The notes beneath the pieces were generated by a model that was given only the letters and a program-made list of their open reading frames with translations, made no database searches and was not told the origin of the DNA. From contig CAVSHP010000015.1 of assembly GCA_963727635.1 (NCBI GenBank), forward strand, positions 868,001-932,000: a stretch of DNA of 64,000 bases. The letters are read 5' to 3'. A program made the translations under genes and the position numbers. Positions 26,426 through 37,111 of this stretch are shown one piece after another. Source of the DNA: SZUA-36 sp963727635 (GTDB lineage Bacteria > Pseudomonadota > Gammaproteobacteria > Xanthomonadales > SZUA-36). Positions within the stretch are counted from its first letter, which is position 1. Each line of letters starts with the position of its first letter.

Positions 26426-28399
26426 ATGGGCATTCATTTCCGTTTAGTTACTGCACTCATAGTCTTTTCAGTCTTGAGTTTCCCCAAGGCTTTATCAGCA
26501 GAAGAACAAATTACGCTTAATTTTAAGGATGCCGACATCACGGCAGTTATTAATACCGTTGCCGACTTGACAGGGAAAACTTTTATCATAGACCCCAGGG
26601 TAAAGGGCATGGTTAATGTTGTTTCCGATCAACCCCTATCGCGAGATGAAGTATTAGGCGTTTTCTTATCCATACTGGAAGTCCAGGGTTTTACCACCGT
26701 GACGGTCGGCAAAGCCATTAAAATTGTTCCCAACACCCAGATGAGAAATACCCCACAGCGGGTCGTCGATAATGTTACCAGTGACCGCGATGAAGTCATT
26801 ACCCACGTTATGCCCCTGCAATATGTCAGCGCCGAGGAACTGGTGCCGATTTTACGTCCATTGATGGACAACAATGCTCACCTGGCCGCCTCCCCGGCAA
26901 GTAATAGCCTGATCTTTTCAGATAACGCCAGCAATATTGAGAGAATGGTGGCTATTGTGCAACGTGTCGACAGAAACACAGAGCAGGAAGTGGAAGTGAT
27001 TCCGCTGCAATATGCCCTCGGCACGGAGATTGTCCGTCTGCTGGACAAGCTGTGGCCTCAGAGTGCTGAAGATCCGGCGAACAGGATCTCAATCGGAGTT
27101 GACGAACGCAGCAACAGTATCCTGATCAGTGGCAGCTCCGGAAGGCGTCTTGAAGTCCGTGCCTTGATTTCGCATCTCGACACGCCAGTGGAATCTGGTG
27201 GCAGTACCCAGGTCATTTATCTGCGCTATGCAAATGCAGAGAATGTCGCCAACATTCTAACTGGCCTGAGTAACTCAACAAATACTGCCACAGATGCGGG
27301 AAGCGCAGACACGGGTGCCAATAACAGCCAAATTCAAGCTGATTTGGAATCGAATGCGCTGGTGATTACTGCTCCGGCATCCAACTTCAGAACGTTACGA
27401 GCTGTCATTCAGAAACTGGACATGCCACGTGCGCAGGTGCATATCGAAGCCATCATCGCAGAGGTTTCTTACAATACGGCCAAAGAGCTGGGCGTGGAGT
27501 GGTTCCTGGATGGATCTAACAGCACAAACAATGCCTGGCCTATTGGCGGCACCAACTTCCCCAATACCGGCGGTACCCTGGGCAGCATCGTGAGTTCTAT
27601 TGCCAACGGCACCGTTCCTGTTTTTGGAAGCGGGCTAAACCTTGGTATCGCCGGAGTCACCAGTGGTGGCATCCGTTTTGGCGCTTTGTTGCGCGCGCTG
27701 GCGACAGATTCATCGACCAATATATTGTCTACCCCATCCCTGACCACGCTTGATAATCAGGAAGCCGAGATTATCGTTGGACAGAATGTGCCATTTAAAA
27801 CCGGGTCTTACCAGACGGAGGGATCGGTCGGCCAGCTTAACCCCTTTACAACGATCACACGCGAGGATGTGGGTATTACCCTCAAGGTCAAGCCGCAGAT
27901 CAATGAGGGTGATGCCATCACCATGACGATCGAGCAGGACATTTCCAGTGTCAGTGCAAACTCGCCCAGCACCACCGATCTGACAACCAATAAACGCTCC
28001 ATCAAAACCACTGTTCTGGTGGCTAACGATGATATGATTGTGTTGGGTGGCCTGATCGATGACGATATACAGGTAACCAAGTCTAAAGTCCCGGGTTTGG
28101 GCAACATTCCTCTCATAGGCCGTTTGTTCCGTTACAAAAAATCCACCAAGCTCAAACGTATCCTGATGGTGTTTATCCATCCGACAATTATCAGTAATCC
28201 CGCCGAGGGTCATCAGATCAGTCAGTCAAAATATACCTATTTACGCGAACAACAGGATAAGCTGACCGAAATGAAGAGTCTCGAAGTAAAGCCCGAGATA
28301 ACTGATTTTCCGGAACCCCCGGTAGTTTCTGATAAAGGGCAAAATGACCCTGATTCTGAAAATGATCCAGAGCTTCAGCCCGATGACAAGAACCAATGA
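26426..28399 (+). CDS. gspD: Type II secretion system secretin GspD
   Basis: A 657-residue outer-membrane secretin. It has a signal peptide (cleavage near LSAEEQ), an N0 domain starting ITLNFKDADITAVIN, repeated KH-like N1-N3 domains, and the C-terminal secretin domain with the conserved VPFKTG, EDVGITLKVKPQINEGD and VVLGGLIDDD-type motifs, then VPGLGNIPLIGRLFRYK. The S-domain at the C-terminus is acidic. The stop is one base before the chosen gspE start. It forms the outer-membrane exit pore of the system. Confidence 0.96.
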   Translation: MGIHFRLVTALIVFSVLSFPKALSAEEQITLNFKDADITAVINTVADLTGKTFIIDPRVKGMVNVVSDQPLSRDEVLGVFLSILEVQGFTTVTVGKAIKIVPNTQMRNTPQRVVDNVTSDRDEVITHVMPLQYVSAEELVPILRPLMDNNAHLAASPASNSLIFSDNASNIERMVAIVQRVDRNTEQEVEVIPLQYALGTEIVRLLDKLWPQSAEDPANRISIGVDERSNSILISGSSGRRLEVRALISHLDTPVESGGSTQVIYLRYANAENVANILTGLSNSTNTATDAGSADTGANNSQIQADLESNALVITAPASNFRTLRAVIQKLDMPRAQVHIEAIIAEVSYNTAKELGVEWFLDGSNSTNNAWPIGGTNFPNTGGTLGSIVSSIANGTVPVFGSGLNLGIAGVTSGGIRFGALLRALATDSSTNILSTPSLTTLDNQEAEIIVGQNVPFKTGSYQTEGSVGQLNPFTTITREDVGITLKVKPQINEGDAITMTIEQDISSVSANSPSTTDLTTNKRSIKTTVLVANDDMIVLGGLIDDDIQVTKSKVPGLGNIPLIGRLFRYKKSTKLKRILMVFIHPTIISNPAEGHQISQSKYTYLREQQDKLTEMKSLEVKPEITDFPEPPVVSDKGQNDPDSENDPELQPDDKNQ

Positions 28400-28400
28400 G

Positions 28401-29870
28401 ATGAGATCAGATATCTCGATCCCTTATTCCTTCTCACGCCGTTACGGTGTTGCCGTTGTTAAAACTGACCCGCTGACCGTGGCCTGTCACCCGGAAACCA
28501 AAGCCCTGGGACTGCTTGAAGTCCAGCGTCAATTCGGCAGTCAGTTTCAACTGGAAGAACTGGCCAAGGAGGAATTTAACGAACTGGTATCCTCCCTCTA
28601 CGAGCAGGGAAGCGACCAGGCAGCCCAGCTAATGGCAGATATTGGTGGTAATAATGAGCTGGCCTATCTCGCGGAGGTTTTGAACGAACCTGAAGACCTG
28701 ATGGAAAGCCAGGACGACGCGCCCATCATACGCCTGATTAACGCACTGCTTACCGAAGCCATTAACGAAGATGCGTCCGATATACACATTGAGCCGTTTG
28801 AAAAAAGATTATCGGTGCGTTTTCGTGTCGATGGGACACTGCGTGAGGTTTTGAGTCCTCCGATCAAGGTCGCACCGTTATTGGCATCGCGTATCAAGGT
28901 GATGGCGAAACTGGATATTTCTGAAAAACGTCTTCCCCAGGATGGCCGCATCTCCTTGAAAGTGGCGAACCATCCGGTTGATGTTCGTGTGTCCACGCTG
29001 CCTTCCGGTCATGGTGAACGCGTCGTTATGCGTTTGCTGGACAAAAAGATCGGACGACTGAATCTGAAAACCATGGGCATGGCAGAACAGCCCCTGGCGC
29101 TTCTCGACGAACTGATTCACAAGCCCCACGGCATCATCCTGGTAACCGGCCCAACCGGTTCTGGTAAAACCACTTCACTCTATGCTGCACTGTCAAGACT
29201 GAACAATGCCGAGCGCAATATATTAACGGTTGAAGACCCCATCGAATACGATCTGGATGGCGTTGGTCAGACCCAGGTAAACAACAAAATCAATATGAGT
29301 TTTGCCCGGGGTCTGAGAGCCATATTACGACAGGATCCCGATGTCGTCATGGTTGGCGAGATTCGCGACCTGGATACTGCCCAGATTGCCGTGCAAGCCA
29401 GTTTAACCGGTCACCTGGTGCTCTCCACCTTGCACACCAACAGTGGAATTGGCGCAATTACCCGGCTACGTGATATGGGTGTCGAAAGCTTTTTACTGGC
29501 ATCCAGCTTACTGGCCGTTGTCGCCCAGCGCCTGGTGCGGGTTCTTTGCCCCCACTGCAAACAACCCTATACCGCGTCTGAGGAAGAATGCCGGGTAATG
29601 GACGTTGACAGCCAAAAGCCCCCCACCTTGTTCAAAGCGGAAGCCTGTAAACTCTGTCAAAAGCGGGGTTATACGGGACGCACCGGCATTTACGAAGTAA
29701 TAGCCATCGATAAAACATTGCAAAATATGATTCACGACAACGCCGCTGAACAGATACTGCGTGATTACGCCCACCCGCTTTATCCCAGTCTGCGCCAGGA
29801 TGGTTGGCGACAAGTGCTAAACGGCACAACGTCACTGGACGAGGTTCTTCGCGTCACCAAGGAAGAATAG
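28401..29870 (+). CDS. gspE: Type II secretion ATPase GspE
   Basis: A 489-residue cytoplasmic assembly ATPase. Walker A GPTGSGKTTSLYA begins near residue 250; the Asp box (EDPIEYD), Walker B (DPDVVMVGEIRD) and His box (GHLVLSTLHTN) follow. The zinc-binding tetracysteine loop is present (CPHC ... CKLC). The start ATG at 28401 follows the gspD stop directly; an in-frame ATG at 28383 is possible. It powers pseudopilus assembly together with GspF, L and M. Confidence 0.96.
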   Translation: MRSDISIPYSFSRRYGVAVVKTDPLTVACHPETKALGLLEVQRQFGSQFQLEELAKEEFNELVSSLYEQGSDQAAQLMADIGGNNELAYLAEVLNEPEDLMESQDDAPIIRLINALLTEAINEDASDIHIEPFEKRLSVRFRVDGTLREVLSPPIKVAPLLASRIKVMAKLDISEKRLPQDGRISLKVANHPVDVRVSTLPSGHGERVVMRLLDKKIGRLNLKTMGMAEQPLALLDELIHKPHGIILVTGPTGSGKTTSLYAALSRLNNAERNILTVEDPIEYDLDGVGQTQVNNKINMSFARGLRAILRQDPDVVMVGEIRDLDTAQIAVQASLTGHLVLSTLHTNSGIGAITRLRDMGVESFLLASSLLAVVAQRLVRVLCPHCKQPYTASEEECRVMDVDSQKPPTLFKAEACKLCQKRGYTGRTGIYEVIAIDKTLQNMIHDNAAEQILRDYAHPLYPSLRQDGWRQVLNGTTSLDEVLRVTKEE

Positions 29871-29876
29871 AACCCG

Positions 29877-31103
29877 ATGCCCGCGTTTGAATACAAAGCG
29901 CTCAGTGCCAATGGCAGCAAAGAGCACGGACTGCTGGAAGGGGATTCAGAGAGACAGATCCGGCAACAACTTCGCGACAAAGGCTGGCTGCCTCTGGAAG
30001 TCATATCGGTAAAAGAAAAAGCCGCCCAGGACTTTAAAACTTTTGGTGGTTTTTTCCAGCGGGGACATCGGCTTAGTGTTGCAACGCTGACGCTGATCAC
30101 TCGCCAGTTGGCGACACTTATCGCCGCTGGAACACCGGTTGAATCGGCACTGCAATCTGTTGCCCGCCAAAGCACCCAACGTGCTTCAAGTCGGGTTTTG
30201 TTGGCCGTTCGCGCCAAGGTGCTCGAAGGCCACGAACTGGCCACGGGCCTGGGGGAATTCCCCCAGACTTTCTCGCAACTTTATCGGGCAACGGTATTTG
30301 CCGGTGAACAGGCGGGAAAACTGGACCAGGTTCTGGAGCGCCTGTCCGATTACCTGGAGGCACGTAATCGTGTACAACAAAAAACCAGCCTGGCGCTTAT
30401 TTATCCGATCGTATTATCGGTGGTGGCAATTGGCGTGGTCATGGCCCTGCTTACCTATGTTGTGCCAACAGTGGTGCAGGTATTTGAAAGCACCGGCCAA
30501 CAATTACCGGCTCTGACCCGCGGCCTGATTGCCAGCAGTGGTTTTATCCGGAGTTACGGGTTCTTATTATTGCTATTGCTGGGCACAGTTTTTCTGGCCA
30601 TAAGGATCTTATTAAAAAACCCTCTCTGGCAGATGCGCTGGCATCTGTTTCAGTTGCGCATTCCCTTGCTCAGCGGTTTGATCAAAGGCATGGAATCCGC
30701 GCGCTTCACCCGCACCATGAGTATATTACTGGGCAGCGGTGTGCCTGCCCTGGAATCGCTGAATATTGTGAAACAGGTCATACACAATAAAGCTATGATT
30801 GAAGCGGTCGATATAACGGGTCAAAGGGTAAAGGAAGGCGCTGGCATTGGTCAGTCATTGGCCGCTACAGGGCTGTTTCCACCACTGACACTGGAGCTTA
30901 TTCGCAATGGTGAGGTCAGTGGCCGACTACCGGAAATGATGGAGCGCGCAGCCATTAATCAGGAGCAGGAAATTGAAACCAAAACCGCTATGGCCCTGGG
31001 TTTATTTGAACCGCTATTGATTCTCGCCATGGGTGGCATCGTCCTGGTCATTGTACTGGCAATACTCATGCCTATTTTTGAAATGAACCAGTTAGTGAAA
31101 TAA
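29877..31103 (+). CDS. gspF: Type II secretion inner-membrane platform protein GspF
   Basis: A 408-residue polytopic platform protein with two homologous T2SSF domains. The N-terminal MPAFEYKALSANG is typical. Membrane helices lie near residues 170-200, 220-240 and 378-398 (LLILAMGGIVLVIVLAILMP). It starts six bases after gspE. It is the probable contact point of the ATPase and the pseudopilus. Confidence 0.95.
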   Translation: MPAFEYKALSANGSKEHGLLEGDSERQIRQQLRDKGWLPLEVISVKEKAAQDFKTFGGFFQRGHRLSVATLTLITRQLATLIAAGTPVESALQSVARQSTQRASSRVLLAVRAKVLEGHELATGLGEFPQTFSQLYRATVFAGEQAGKLDQVLERLSDYLEARNRVQQKTSLALIYPIVLSVVAIGVVMALLTYVVPTVVQVFESTGQQLPALTRGLIASSGFIRSYGFLLLLLLGTVFLAIRILLKNPLWQMRWHLFQLRIPLLSGLIKGMESARFTRTMSILLGSGVPALESLNIVKQVIHNKAMIEAVDITGQRVKEGAGIGQSLAATGLFPPLTLELIRNGEVSGRLPEMMERAAINQEQEIETKTAMALGLFEPLLILAMGGIVLVIVLAILMPIFEMNQLVK

Positions 31104-31132
31104 TTTTGTGAAATGAAATTGAAGTGACATTT

Positions 31133-31525
31133 ATGAAACAGAAAAACCAGGGATTTACGCTTATCGAATTGATGGTGGTAGTTGTTATTCTCGGCATTCT
31201 GGCGTCGATTATCGTCCCCAAGGTAATGGATCGTCCGGACACCGCACGACTGGTTAAAGCCAAGACGGATATTCGAGCCATTGAGAGCGCCCTCAATCTT
31301 TACAAGTTGGACAACTTCAACTACCCCACCACTGAACAGGGCCTCGAAGCTCTGAGTCCCAAGTATATTGAGCACCTGTCCAATGACCCCTGGGGTAACC
31401 CCTATTTGTATTTAAGCCCGGGATTACACGGCGAAATGGATGTGTACACCCTGGGCGCCGATGGCCTGCAGGGCGGAACAGGCAAAAATGCCGATATCGG
31501 CAACTGGGATACTGATAAGGGTTAA
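31133..31525 (+). CDS. gspG: Major pseudopilin GspG
   Basis: A 130-residue major pseudopilin. MKQKNQG|FTLIELMVVVVILGIL is a type III signal sequence, cut after Gly by the prepilin peptidase and followed by the hydrophobic spine. The C-terminal part has the calcium-site region DPWGNPYLYLSPG typical of GspG. The gene for the prepilin peptidase GspO is not in this window. Confidence 0.95.
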   Translation: MKQKNQGFTLIELMVVVVILGILASIIVPKVMDRPDTARLVKAKTDIRAIESALNLYKLDNFNYPTTEQGLEALSPKYIEHLSNDPWGNPYLYLSPGLHGEMDVYTLGADGLQGGTGKNADIGNWDTDKG

Positions 31526-31584
31526 CAGGCCCTTGTGACTCCGTCTGCTGAAGATTCTCGTGCAATCAAGCCGTCACCAGTTCC

Positions 31585-32089
31585 ATGTTTTCTCGCAAAG
31601 GAAAAGGCTTTACGCTGATCGAACTATTGGTCGTAGTGGTTATTATCGGTGTTCTGACATCCATGATGGCGTTGTCAATTTCTCCCAATAAGCCGTCCGC
31701 TCAAAGGGAAAGTCGTCGTTTTTATCAGGTGCTGGAAGCGGCCCGTGAACAGGCGGTATTGTTTAACCAGGACCTGGGCGTGGAATTAACAGGAAACAGC
31801 TACCAGGTTTTACACTGGCAGGCACAGCAATGGTGGTCTCTGGATACCCCCATATTGTCTGAATACAAACTGCCCGAAAACTTTTCTCAAACCCTGTGGC
31901 TGAACGGACATGGCGTATGAGAATGTGGCGGATGACAATGACAAACCGCAACCACAAATCCTGTTATTTGCCACCGGCGAGGTTACGCCATTCGAATGGA
32001 CGCTGGACGATCCGGCTGAAAATGATCAGTGGCGATTGTCTGCCAACCCGTTGGGGGTATTCGACCTGGAATTGGAGCCGCTACGGTGA
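31585..32089 (+). CDS. gspH: Minor pseudopilin GspH (one frameshift)
   Basis: Starts MFSRKGKG|FTLIELLVVVVIIGVL, a type III signal. The first frame stops at 31920 after GHGV, but the next frame continues ENVADDNDKPQPQILLFATGEVTPFEW and ends at 32089, matching the C-terminal half of GspH. One extra base near 31917 explains the split. The corrected length is about 167 residues. Its stop overlaps the gspI GTG start (GTGA). Confidence 0.85.
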
Positions 32090-32467
32090 TCAGCAGCAAC
32101 AGCAGGACACAAACCATACAAGGGCTTTACCCTGATCGAGCTTATGGTTGCACTGGCGGTACTGGCTATTGGCATGACGGCGGTGTTGCACTCCACCAGC
32201 CAGGCCGGACATGCCGGGATTTTTCTCAAACAAAAGACCATCGCTCACTGGGTGGCCAGTAATCGGGCCGCTGAACTTTCGATTAACGGCGAGTGGCTCG
32301 AGCCTGGTGTCACCACCGGCACAGAAACCATGGCCAACCAAACCTGGGATTGGGAGACCGAGGTACAGAGTACCGAGGTTCCCGAGCTGCGGCTGGTCAC
32401 AATTCGCGTTTCGCTGGATGGTGAGGAAAAAGCTTCTCTAATCACTTTCCTGGGTAAGCCGATGTGA
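32086..32467 (+). CDS. gspI: Minor pseudopilin GspI (one frameshift)
   Basis: GTG start overlapping the gspH stop gives MISSNSRTQTIQG; removing one G from the GGG near 32123 continues into FTLIELMVALAVLAIGMTA, the type III signal. The rest (AHWVASNRAAELS, WDWETEVQ) is typical of GspI. The corrected length is about 126 residues. GspI, J and K form the tip of the pseudopilus. Confidence 0.85.
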
Positions 32468-33091
32468 ACAGATTACCCGCCCTCAGCTCATACAAGGCCA
32501 GATTTCAGTCTGCGGCCAAACAATCGGGCATAACCCTGCTGGAGTTGTTGATCGTCATCGCTGTTTTCTCCATCATGAGCGCCGCCGCATATAGCGGTTT
32601 ACAAAACAGCCTCAAAACCGAGGAAAACTTCAACGCATCCATGAAGGACCTGGAAGCGGTGCAAATGAGTCTGGCGCTTTTCCAGCGGGATATCATGCAA
32701 CTGAGTCCACGTGCCGTCCGTGATGCTTTTGGCGATAAAGAAGCCGCCATTGTTTTATTCAATGGACGAGAGTTGATCTTCACTCGCGGCGGCAATTTTT
32801 CATCCCTGAAACTCGATCAGAGCCGAGCTGACACGGGTCTCCTATTCTTTGCAGGACGAACAATTTATTCGCTCATACTGGCGCCGCCTGGACAGCACAC
32901 AAGGAGACCGGCCGTTAACCGCATCCCTTTTAAGCAAAGTAACCAATCTGCAAATACGCGTTCTCGATCAGAATAATCTTTGGCATCTGGATTGGCCCAT
33001 ATCGGAAAATGCCAAAATACGCGCCCTGGAATTAACCATTGAACTGGAGGATTGGGGTGAAATTCGCCGCCTGTTCCCAGCTCCGGACTAA
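32464..33091 (+). CDS. gspJ: Minor pseudopilin GspJ (one frameshift)
   Basis: GTG start overlapping the gspI stop. QSG|ITLLELLIVIAVFSI is a type III signal. The first frame runs to about 32820; the next frame supplies AELTRVSYSLQDEQFIRSYWRRLD and the C-terminus. One extra base near 32818 accounts for the switch. The corrected length is about 208 residues, normal for GspJ. Confidence 0.87.
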
Positions 33092-33098
33092 TCAACCC

Positions 33099-34119
33099 AT
33101 GCTGCCGAACAGGGAACGAGGCGTAGCCCTGATTACCGCGGTGCTGGTGGTGGCCATCGCTACCATTATTGCCACTTCAATGATGAAACGTCAGAATTTT
33201 GATACCCAGCGTACCGCCAATATCATTTACCGCGACCAGGCAATCGCTTACGCACTGGGAGCCGAGCATTGGGCTGGTGTCGAACTCAGCAAAGATGCCA
33301 AAATGAACAATTACGACCATTTGAAAGAGAACTGGGCCTATGAATTACCACCTCTGCCCATTGATGGTGGTTATATCAACGGTAAAACTCCAGGACCTGC
33401 AGGGGCGTTTCAATCTCAACTCGGTGCTTGATCCGTTACAGGCAGAGCGCTTCATACGACTGTGTCAGGCCATCAATGTTGAACCCGACTTTATCCCTGC
33501 TCTGCAAGACTGGATAGATAGCGATACAGAACCGCGCGACGATGGTGCAGAAGATGAAAGTTACACACTGCTGGACCCTCCTTACCGTGCCGCCAACCGT
33601 TTTCTTGCCGATACCAGCGAGTTATTACTTGTCAAAGGGGTGAGTCTCCAGGACTACAATATTCTTACGCTTTTCATAAGTGCGTTGCCGGTGAACAGTG
33701 AGATCAACGTGAATACCGCTTCACCCCAGCTGCTTCAGAGCCTGACTCATGATGTCACTCCAGGAGATGTAGAAGGAATAATTGCACTTCGCACTGATAA
33801 ACCCTATCAGAATATTGATGCTTTTGTTGAAGAGAAGACTTTTGCCGGAAAAGAAATAAGCGAGGACTACTTGACCGTGAGTAGCCAATATTTTCTACTT
33901 ACTGCAAATGTTATGCTAGGCAATGTGCCGCTGACATTACAATCTGTGCTTAACCGAGCACCAGACGGGAAAATAACCGTTATACAACGCAGGTTTGGCC
34001 CCACGCGGGAGGGGATTCTGACTCAAACTGACAACAACCTCGAACAGGCTACCAGAACTAGAGAAAATGACGGATACATTGATAGTACAACTTTTCCCAC
34101 CGATCAGCGGCACCGATGA
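33099..34119 (+). CDS. gspK: Type II secretion protein GspK (one frameshift)
   Basis: Starts MLPNRERG|VALITAVLVVAIATI, the atypical GspK signal. One extra A in the AAAA at about 33384 separates INGK from LQDLQGRFNLNSVL. The large helical domain (DWIDSDTEPRDDGAEDESY, NVNTASPQLLQSL) is diagnostic of GspK, the large tip pseudopilin. The corrected length is about 339 residues. It overlaps the proposed gspL start by 53 bases. Confidence 0.88.
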
Positions 34120-35343
34120 CGAAGAAAACGGGGCTGTTGACTATGCCGCACAATGGTTGCACATCTCCGGCGAGGCAACTCCCGGCACATCGAATATTCA
34201 AAACCGGACAGGAACTGTCCCAGTTACTGCAGCAACCGCCCGATAATTGTCAATGGATTGTTCTGTTACCCGGTGAAGATGTACTGACAACAACGGTCAA
34301 CCTGCCAAAAAAACGTCGACGCCAGGCAATAAAAGCATTGCCTTTTATGCTGGAAGACAGCATAGCCTCCGATGTGACACTGGAACATACAGCTGTCGGC
34401 CCCGATAACACCCAGGGCGAGACCCTGGTTGCAATTACCCGCAAACAACGACTGCAAGACTTGCTAAAGTTATTTACCGATGCCGGCATTACTCCTTACA
34501 GGATGCTGCCGGATTACGCGATGCTTCAGGAAACCCCGGATACATGGCAGATTCTGCTTAACGGTGACCGGGCGATCGTGCGCTGCCCGGATAGCACGGG
34601 TTTTTCGACTCCCCTGTCCCGGTTGGCACTTTTACTGAACACCGGGCAAGACTCAGAAAGTGACAACTCCGCCAGGTCAGTACAATGGTTCAGGTCGGCT
34701 GATACAACCGCACCCGTACTGCCCGACAACTGGCAAATCAGCGAGCAGGTGGTCGCCAACCCGTTGCAACACCTTGCTGCCGGCGCATCGTTTGCATCGC
34801 TGAATTTGTTGCAGGGCGAATTCAAGGTGATACAGCAGGATGGCTGGAACTGGCGCCCCTGGGCGACGGCAGCCGTGTTGGCTTTTGTTGCTATATGCAT
34901 CGGCTTGCTGCAAACCGGCCTTGAGACAGCTCGTTTCAATCGTGAAAACGAACAGTTAAAAACATCGATCATGGAAATGGCCAGGGAGGCACTGCCCGGG
35001 GCCAAAGCAGATTCGGGATCCACAGACCCAATTGTTGATTGCCTGGCGACAGCTTAACAAATGGCGGCGCGGGCGGCGCGGAATTTTTGCCATTGCTCAA
35101 TCGGGTTTCCACTATCATCAGCCAACAGCCGATTACCGTGAATGGCATCAATTTTAAAGACGGTACTCTGACAGTGGCCTTGCAGGGAACCAGTTTGCAA
35201 CAACTGGATGAATCTGCGCCAACAGATTGAACAACAGGGACTTAAGTGCCTCATTGCTCGATGCCGGCACCGATTCCGACAGCGCGCACAGTAACCTGGT
35301 CATCAAAACCATAACCCCGCAAGCGCCACGGAGTGCAGGCTGA
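34067..35343 (+). CDS. gspL: Type II secretion protein GspL (several frameshifts)
   Basis: Starts MTDTLIVQLFPPISG and passes through a frameshift near 34180 into LPAHRIFKTGQELSQLL and VLLPGEDVLTTTVNLPKK, the cytoplasmic actin-like domain that binds GspE. One membrane helix follows (WATAAVLAFVAICIGLL). The periplasmic ferredoxin-like end is split again near 35035, 35210 and 35245, and ends LLDAGTDSDSAHSNLVIKT. About four single-base indels are needed. The stop overlaps gspM (TGATG). Confidence 0.8.
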
Positions 35344-35828
35344 TGGAGCTTTTCAATTCTTTTAAAAGCCGTTGGTATGGTTTACAAACCAGGGAACAGC
35401 AATTACTGCGCTACAGCGCTGTTATTCTCGGCTTGCTGTTGTTCTACCTGTTGATTATTGATCCCGTTTATTCCAGCCGCGACGATGCCGAGCAGAGATT
35501 GCACTCGACCCAGGAAGCCTTTTCTGTCGTACAACAGCAGGCCTCTGATCTGAAAGCCTCCTTGTCGAACCCCGGAAGCTCAGAATCCGGATCATTATTA
35601 ACCCAGGTTGAGAGCAGCGCCCAGCAAGAGGGTTTGCGCAGTGCTCTCAAACGCCTGCAACCCAGCGGTAACAATCAGATTCAGGTCAGTCTTGAAGGCG
35701 CTTCCTACCAGCAGCTTATGCAATGGTTGAGCAATCTGCATCAGCAGGGTGTCAAGGCGCAACGGGTGGATATCCAGGTGGATCGTAAATCGGAGCTTCT
35801 TGCAGTACAGCTGCTACTTGCGCGTTAA
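35343..35828 (+). CDS. gspM: Type II secretion protein GspM
   Basis: A 161-residue bitopic membrane protein: short cytoplasmic start (MELFNSFKSRWYGLQTREQ), one helix (YSAVILGLLLFYLLIIDPVY), coiled coil, then a ferredoxin-like periplasmic domain (QVSLEGASYQQLMQWLSNL, VDIQV). It dimerises with GspL in the platform. The frame is intact. Confidence 0.92.
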   Translation: MELFNSFKSRWYGLQTREQQLLRYSAVILGLLLFYLLIIDPVYSSRDDAEQRLHSTQEAFSVVQQQASDLKASLSNPGSSESGSLLTQVESSAQQEGLRSALKRLQPSGNNQIQVSLEGASYQQLMQWLSNLHQQGVKAQRVDIQVDRKSELLAVQLLLAR

Positions 35829-35913
35829 GCTGATGGCCCATCAGTGCAACCTTGCTGGGTCACAACCGGGATTTATCCCCATACATTTTCTTAACTAAAC
35901 TCACGTGGGTATT

Positions 35914-36669
35914 ATGCAAAAATGGTTGTTGATAATTGTCGGTTGTAGCGTATTTGGTCTCAGTTTACTGGCCCACTTACCGGCACAATTGGTGTTCCCG
36001 AAAAATTCGGGCATGTTTCAATTCATGGGTATCGGCGGTTCCTGTGTGGCGAGGGGAGGTCAAACAGATTCTGTTTTCTGGCAAGGCTCTGCCAATTCGC
36101 AACCTGAACTGGTCAGTCAACCCGGCAGCACTATTCACAGGCACACTCAAAGCGGATTTCCATGAACAACAGACCCCCGCTAATCGTGGCAGCCATGGGC
36201 CTGAGCTTGCTGTCGCAACAGATCGACCTGTATGCACTACATTGGCAGCTTCCAGCGGAGTTGCTTGATGCATGGGTTCAGTTTCCAGTGGTGGGCATAC
36301 AGGGTGATTTCGTGCTCGATGTGCAAACCCTGCAGCTTCCGTCCGACAAATTATTTCCCAGCCAAGCTGGAAGGGCGTCTGGACTGGCAAAACGCAGAAC
36401 TGCAAATTGACTCGGAATATTGGCATATCGGTTCGCCGGTTATGCAGTTTTCTGATCAAGGCGATGACATAAAAGGGGTCGTAACGAATTCGCAACCCAT
36501 GTTACCCGGCGACAGTTCGTTTCAGTGCACAATAAACGATTGCCAGGTTACATTAAGTCTTCAGCCAACCCCGGATGCGCCGCAATCAGTGTTGGATGGC
36601 CTGAAGCTATTGGGGCTTCAACAAACCGGAGACAGGTTCTCAGGGCAAATTATCCTTCCGCTTGACTGA
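35914..36669 (+). CDS. gspN: Type II secretion protein GspN (several frameshifts)
   Basis: Starts MQKWLLIIVGCSVFGLSLLAHLPAQLVF with one membrane helix. Segments in different frames read VWRGEVKQILFSGKALPI, LNWSVNPAALFTGTLKADF, IDLYALHWQLPAELL, and LDWQNAELQIDSEYWHIGSP, which together match GspN. At least three indels are needed. The corrected length is about 250 residues. It is the last gene of the gspC-N run; GspN is dispensable in many systems. Confidence 0.78.
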
Positions 36670-37020
36670 ACCGCAAAATCTGCTTTGCCCGGGGTCTCAA
36701 CCCCCAGGGGTATACGCTACTGCCCGGCAGGTGCTGTTGCCCGTGAAAAGCTGCCAGGCGGCCTTATCACTTGCTGATGCGAAGTCACTATATGGCGCTT
36801 GTTCTGTCTGCTGATAAGCAAACTGCACGGCTGTAAAAGCGGATAGAAGATCCTGTCAGCAATAGAAATAGCTGATGGCCAACATGTCTGTGGATAAAAT
36901 GAACATGGGTCATTTTGTCATTCGCCCTGGTGAAATTTCGGGCGGGTATAAATATGCGGATATCCAGGGATCATTCAGCCTGGAACCCTCATCGATCCGA
37001 GGCCATAGCCATCTTTTCAA
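36670..37020. other. Intergenic stretch after gspN
   Basis: About 350 bp without a convincing gene. It includes a small open frame at 36875 that lacks coding character. Confidence 0.55.
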
Positions 37021-37023
37021 GCC

Positions 37024-37054
37024 AAAAAAAACCGGGCAAAGCCCGGTTTTTTTT
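37024..37054 (-). terminator. Bidirectional terminator between gsp operon and decaheme gene
   Basis: ACCGGGC-AAA-GCCCGGT flanked by eight A on the left and eight T on the right, so it works in both directions. It is the likely end of the decaheme cytochrome transcript and possibly of the gsp operon. A second GC-rich palindrome (GAGGTGGGCCC / GGGCCCACCTC, 37078-37101) lies between it and the cytochrome stop. Confidence 0.9.
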
Positions 37055-37111
37055 ATCAATGTGTCTTTGTAGCAATTGAGGTGGGCCCTGGGGCCCACCT
37101 CGTTTAAAACA

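Noticed and set aside
36875..37072. A 65-residue open frame after gspN
   Set aside because: No ribosome-binding site, no family, and it runs through the bidirectional terminator.
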